From: Xenopus tropicalis
Taxonomy: Eukaryota > Chordata > Amphibia > Anura > Pipidae
DNA: 64,000 nucleotides
Assembly: GCF_000004195.4 (NCBI RefSeq)
Contig: NC_030679.2
Location: 34,957,712-35,021,711, forward strand
Direction of reading: 5' to 3'
In this document: positions 59,260 to 64,000 of the stretch, one piece after another
Layout: every line of letters starts with the position of its first letter
Position numbering within the stretch: position 1 is the first letter of the stretch
Notes under the pieces: generated by a model
Database searches by the model: none
What the model was told of the DNA's origin: nothing
The model's input: the letters and a program-made list of their open reading frames with translations, nothing else
Program-made: the position numbers and the translations under genes

Positions 59260-59640
59260 ATGGAGCTCAACATAGAAGAGTCGTCTAGAGTTCCAGGAAC
59301 CAGGGTAAAGGTCAGGGCTGGCTGAGAACAAATGGAGTCAAAAGTCAGACCAAAGTTCAGGATGGGCAGTGTTCATGCAAAGTCCAACAGGCAGAGGTCA
59401 AAGGCAGGCAGTTCAAGCAGAGAAAATCCAACAGGCCGAGTCAAATCCAAGTTGAAATCCAGAGAGCAAACAAAACGAGAATTTCAGGAGCAAGCAATAT
59501 AACCAAGCACCATTCACTACTTTTGGCGTCCTTGTAAAGGGCTGAGTTTGGCGCCAAACGTGTGATGAGATTGCATCAGACGCAGAGCAGGTGCACATGC
59601 ACAGGCAAACTTGTCAGTGGCAGAAACTTACACAACGGAT
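59260..59640. mobile_element. Possible LTR-retrotransposon debris
   Basis: Repetitive CAGG/AGTCA-rich sequence leads to TTTGGCGCCAAACGTGTG at about 59548-59565, which resembles a lysine-tRNA primer-binding site (TGGCGCC.AACGTG). It also contains TGATGAGATTGCATCAGACG, reminiscent of CpG-decayed CRE-like sites. No LTR boundary or coding sequence is visible. Confidence 0.25.
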
Positions 59641-61460
59641 CCTTACTAATAAACCTTAAATGTTATCAAACTTGAATCATCATTTTCAATGGGTCTACAA
59701 ACTCTAAAAAAAGACTTGATAAATCTAAAAAAAACTAGAATTGGAAAAAAAAGCTTGCATTTGGCCTATGACAACTCCCATTGAACTTTTCAATGCTTTT
59801 TTTTGCACTTATTAAATATTAAACATTCAAGTTTTGGAAGACTTTGTTCAAATTCATGAGTTTTAGCAAATAAAAATCAAATCATTGATCAGTCCCATGT
59901 ATGTATTCAACTGTTAGAAATAAGCCACATTAAATTCCAGTGCAACTGTTGAAACAATTTATTTTTTGGACAAGAAAATGAAAGTGGACAGTATAATATT
60001 CAGTTACTAATAATGATATCTCAAACAGTTTGCTTCTTGGTATATAATTATTTTATAAGGGCCAGTAGCTTGTCTGTATTCCATGAAAGTAGGTCCTCCA
60101 TAAATCTGCAGTTCTGGAGATGTTACAGGAGCACAGTTGTCAATGACATGCTTAGGGAGAAGAATGGAGCTCCTTTGCATTGGTGTTACAATTAAAAAAG
60201 GTTACCTCTTTTTTTCCTCATTAGGGGGTTTTAATTTGCCTTAATGCTGTGAATGTTTTCTGTCTCAGTGAACACTTTCTTTCTTATCTATCCTCACAAG
60301 TTTGATATTACCCACTTGCCTTTACTACCTTAATATGTAAGTCATACATTCAACCTTTCTTAATAAGAGAGTTGACAGGTATAGATATCATAGATACTAT
60401 GTAAAGCCTAATGTTTAAAAAATTTACCCTAAATACTGCCTTAAGAAAAAAAAATGTAAATGCTAACAGTAGACTTTAGTAGCTTTAAAATATTTAGTGT
60501 GCATTAATGTTTATGATGCCTGTCTGTCTCACAACTAATTATTGTTCTCCCTGTACTGCTCATATTTTATCACAATACTTAATTTATTAAATTTCTATTA
60601 ATTTTAAGGTATTAATAAACAAAATCCATTAGTAGATTTTGTGCAATAGATGACTTCAAGAGTCCAGTAAACATGCTTTTTCCCAAAAATGGAATACTTA
60701 CTGCTAATATTTCACCAAGTAGGCCAGTGCCTTAATACCATTGTTTGGATTATACAAAAATATTTTCATCCCCTTTAGCACGTTTTGTGATTTTACGAGC
60801 AGGCAAGTGAACAAGCAATATGTTTTGGTGTGCTTGTCTATCCTTCAGTTTTTAACAGTGTTGCTGGTTCTCAGTCCAAAAGGGCAGATATAGACCCAAA
60901 AAGGTTACTAGTACTTACAACTATAAATAAGTACAAAAAAATGTTTACTGGTATTATAAAATACCTGTAAAGATTGCTAGTCACATAAAAAGTCAATACA
61001 ATGGTCTCAATTTATATTTTACTGTAGCCAGTACTGTTTATGGAAAAGGTCAGGCAGATCAAGAACGAGACCATACATTTTGCAGATGAAATGGCAAATG
61101 TACACTACTTACCTTATGTATTTAGCATGTATTTATCATTTGAACAATAGGAATTAATTAATTAATACGAGGAAGAATTAAAGAAGCATTTCTTTACATA
61201 TTTTTATTGAGATAGTACCTATGAACAGAAGATCTTATTTTAGTTCCTGGGTCTATAAAATGATTTACATGGGCATATATTTATCTGGACTTGATCCTGT
61301 TCTGACTTTTCTCCCATCTGTTCCTTGCTTATTGTTTCTCTTAAGTAATAAAATTACTATATACTGGTCCAAATTATCCATTTGCTGGTGCAAATTATCC
61401 ATTTTATTACATTTGTGATAGACAGTTTGCCTATACAAGATATCCCCTGAGAATGGGGCT
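59641..61460. other. 1.8 kb without a supported gene
   Basis: AT-rich. 59700-59870 has degenerate MITE-like AAAAAACT modules. The 60- and 65-codon frames have no domain. Confidence 0.4.
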
Positions 61461-61740
61461 GTAATGCTGGGCTCGCTGGAAGGGGATGCCCTTAAATCTG
61501 TGCTCCTATTACCCACCACAGAGCAAGGAACCCTGGAAACCTGGAGGGTCTGTATGGCAAGGTTATCAAGTTTTTCACAAGAGTACAGTGGGAAAGAGAA
61601 ACTCTTCCTCAGTTCATGATGGCACTTCGGGACCTCTTGAATAAGCTGATTAAAGCAGATAGTCGAGGCCTGGCTGTGGTCACACAGCTAGACAGCCTCC
61701 TTTGGAAGCAGTTTGTGGCTGCCTACAGGAAGCAAGACCA
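61461..61740 (+). pseudogene. Gag-like (Ty3/PNMA-type capsid) relic
   Basis: Two frames join across one indel at about 61530-61570. The first reads LGSLEGDALKSVLLLP, like the L.GEA.....LP segment of Ty3-type Gag and the Gag-derived PNMA family. The second holds a WERETLPQFMMALRDLLNKL segment and then SLLWKQFV, where such capsids have a helix ending in LR.QFV.GL. This matches a retrotransposon capsid domain in motif order only. The frameshift, the lack of a zinc knuckle or protease downstream, and a LINE relic 240 bp further on argue for a dead fragment. A domesticated Gag exon is less likely but not excluded. Searching against Gag/PNMA profiles would decide it. Confidence 0.5.
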
Positions 61741-61980
61741 CTCCATACCCATATCATACTCCATATCTCTTATATTCATTATTTTCTATTGTCCATGCTA
61801 TTCCCAATGGCATTTAGTCACGTATGGATTGAATAAGACTTCCAAATACTTTTTCTAGGGCTTGATATATGGTACTGTATAATGAATCCTTTCATAAAAG
61901 TATATGGAGATCTACCACCAGATTTTGTTTTTATTCTTTCACAAACACTGCAAGTTATACACTAAATGGTAGGATCCTTA

Positions 61981-62250
61981 ATTGAGAAGAATCTGGGGCT
62001 TTTTGTAGATAACAAGTTGTCTAATTCCAGGTAGTGTCAATCTGTGGCTACTAAAGCGAATAAAGTATTGTCTTGTATAAAAAAAGAGCATTATCTCAAG
62101 GGATGAAAACATAATTTTGCCTCTTTATAGGTCCCTGGTAAGGCCTCACCTTGAGTATGCAGTGCAGTTTTGGGCTCCAGTTCTTAAAAAGGATATTAAT
62201 GAGCTGGAGAGAGTGCAGAGATGTGCAAATAAACTGGGAATGGAAGATTT
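61981..62250 (+). pseudogene. LINE reverse transcriptase C-terminal relic
   Basis: The first frame has EKNLGLFVDNKLSNS, a TAG at 62032-62034 and [13 protein letters not shown]. After a frameshift in an A run, the next frame reads [19 protein letters not shown] and [17 protein letters not shown]. This is the conserved C-terminal end of CR1/L2-type RT ORF2, the thumb-adjacent region containing RPHLEY and the LERVQR helix. The core RT motifs are absent and the right side is cut by a hAT fragment at 62265. Confidence 0.78.
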
Positions 62251-62264
62251 AAACTATGTAGCTA

Positions 62265-62362
62265 CCGTGTGACTTTTTTGATGCACACAACATTTTTTTT
62301 TATGTGACCATGACTTATTTGATATGTCCACAACTTTTGGTGAAAAATTTTACTCATCCCTA
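62265..62362. mobile_element. hAT MITE right-end fragment
   Basis: GACTTTTTTGATGCACACAA modules and the end TTTTACTCATCCCTA match the family right end. Confidence 0.55.
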
Positions 62363-63591
62363 ATAATTAATTTAGAAATAAAAAGTACACCATAAAACCA
62401 TAAAATGATGCTTTAGGTTTAAGAAAATGTGCATATAGATTCATCTACTGCCTGTTTTTATGGGAATGAATTTAACAAAGCTCTAAAATCAGTGCTGTTC
62501 AGCCGTTTCGTCTAAAGGGCCACATTAAAGCCATTATCCATCCTATAGGCATCCAAATAGACAGCCCTGCTTTAAATAGTATAGCAAGTTAAGCCATGTG
62601 AGAATAGTTTAGTTTTCTTGACATGCATGGATTTGGGGTATTAATTAAGTGGCTACGAACCGCAAAACATCACTTGTGGAGGAAAAGCCAATCAACTAGC
62701 AGCAAAATAGAGCTGAGTTTCAGAGTAAACCAAGTGAAAACAATTACCTTCACTTTACTTTCACCTTTCAAGCCACATGATTCTGGCTCCGAACAGTTCT
62801 TGCAGCTTACAGTTAACTTTAATTAATGTTGACTGTGGTATTTTGCTACTTGAACTTTATATGTTAATATCTACAGTGATGTACCCTTGATGGGAAATGA
62901 GCCGTGGGTACTGTTTTCTCAGACACATGTTGAAATACATAATGCTTTCTCTAAAGTGTTTTGTAATATTGGCGCCTGTGTTCACACAACCTGTGAGCCA
63001 GTTCAAACTAATACATTAAGTAACTAAGCTCTAAAGTAGGAATGTAACAATAATGCAAGTAAATGGTCCTACAGTCACAGGTATTTAAATGCTGCATGGC
63101 AGAGATGTTAATGGAAATTGAAAAATTCCACACTAGACTTACAAATTGGTTTTTATCCCAAAAAAATAATAATCTTTATTTTTAAGTACTCAAGCTTGTA
63201 AATGTTTCTTATGGATTGAAAAAATGCATTATAAATTACATTACTGTTTGAATAAACATAAAAGTACAAATACACCTAAGACTGAGATACTGAATAAAAA
63301 AGCACACTACGGAAAATGAAAAAATATGCAACATTTCAATTGAGGCTAAAAGTTTTATTATAGTTAGTATTTACAAATAGGAAGAGTGTACACAATTCTG
63401 GTAATGGGCTTACAAGATAGTACTAGTCTTACTTACATACTGACACATAAAGGATACAACTTGGGTTGTTTTAAAAAAGCTAAGTATAACTTGAACTTGT
63501 GATAAATATGGTTTAATGATGGATGCGAAGCACACAACTCAAAATTAATAAGATAATGGGTGTGGGGATCAAGTGCACAAATAATGTTTGC
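62363..63591. other. 1.2 kb without a supported gene
   Basis: AT-rich; frames at 62623-62826 and 63433-63681 have no domain. Confidence 0.4.
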
Positions 63592-63760
63592 TAGTGATGA
63601 AATAATTCGGCAGGCATGGATTTGGGTAAAAAAAATTGTTGCATGCGTAAAAAATGCCACACATCCAAAAAAAAGAGACATTTAGATATTTACCCAAATA
63701 TCTTGCCGTTTGGCAAATCTTTTGAAAGATTTGCTAATTTTTCGGCAAAGCAAAACGGGA
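63592..63760. mobile_element. hAT MITE remnant (TAGTGATG family)
   Basis: TAGTGATGAAATAATTCGGC and AGGCATGGATTTG at the left and TCGGCAAAGCAAAACGGGA at the right. The final terminal repeat is missing. Confidence 0.62.
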
Positions 63761-63879
63761 TGTTTGCTTTATATCTATTAAAAAAAGAGAAGGACATGCA
63801 CTCCTGTCCTTTGTATAATTTATAATAATTATATGACCCTGTATCTGATCTTCAGAGTGTGGAAGTATAAGCTGTTACA

Positions 63880-63965
63880 CATGCAATAGTTGGCATTACT
63901 ATCATGCAGTTCTAGACCCTGGGTTTGATTCCAGCAAGGACACAATCTCCATCTCTTATATATTT
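63880..63965 (+). mobile_element. SINE/L2-like head fragment
   Basis: CCTGGGTTTGATTCCAGCAA then GGACACAATCTCC matches the widely conserved GTTCGATTCC...GG(G)CAC.ATCT segment of tRNA-derived SINEs and L2-linked repeats (B-box-like). The rest is lost. Confidence 0.4.
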
Positions 63966-64000
63966 CTTTTTAATCAAATGCCAAAAATATACAACAGGTT

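Noticed and set aside
63880..63965. tRNA gene suggested by a B-box-like GTTTGATTCC
   Set aside because: No cloverleaf or A box can be placed; the context matches SINE/L2 sequence.

Overview
The window looks like vertebrate nuclear DNA, AT-rich and dense in short non-autonomous transposons. Repeat families point to a frog, most likely Xenopus: TTAAAGG-ended T2-type MITEs, hAT MITEs with TAGTGATGAGCGAAT ends and 8-bp target duplications, Harbinger-type MITEs with GGGGCACATTTACTAA ends and TAA/CTA/TTA duplications, and TA-flanked CAGGTATGGGATCC elements. The genus call rests on recall of repeat families, not on a search.

I found no intact protein-coding gene, rRNA, tRNA, CRISPR array or operon-like structure. 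Long open frames are repeat artefacts or transposon relics. The only weak hint of host gene content is near 30.3-31.1 kb: a CpG-richer, MITE-free block with a strong minus-strand splice-acceptor-like site before a 60-codon frame. The window is best read as intergenic or intronic DNA.

Layout: 0-14.5 kb holds MITEs, including a nested stack at 11.49-12.44 kb (hAT, Harbinger and a small retro-insert inside a TA-flanked MITE). 14.5-16.8 kb is repeat-poor. 16.87-17.94 kb is a LINE relic: an ORF1 with an SGNH-hydrolase-like domain joined to a scrap of ORF2. 19-24 kb holds an L2/SINE-type tail, a Harbinger MITE, a Tc1-like transposase relic and an 829-bp hAT element carrying a promoter-like segment. 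24-31.8 kb is sparse. 31.80-32.53 kb is a 28-29-bp minisatellite of about 25 units. 36.9-37.3 kb is a 152-bp-period tandem repeat. 40.5-41.1 kb is a hairpin-shaped retro-insert split by a MITE. 43.3-45.3 kb holds a T2 MITE with perfect 42-bp arms, another Tc1 relic, a probable solo LTR and a (TA)n/(GA)n microsatellite. 46.9-51 kb contains several hAT MITEs, including one 1,071-bp element interrupted by two younger hAT insertions. 51-64 kb holds more MITEs, a Gag-like relic, a LINE reverse-transcriptase 3' relic and a SINE-like head at the right edge.

No genes work together here. The informative content is the insertion history and a few motif-bearing repeats. The most unusual is a recurring hairpin-ended insert flanked by 10-15-bp target duplications (four copies).
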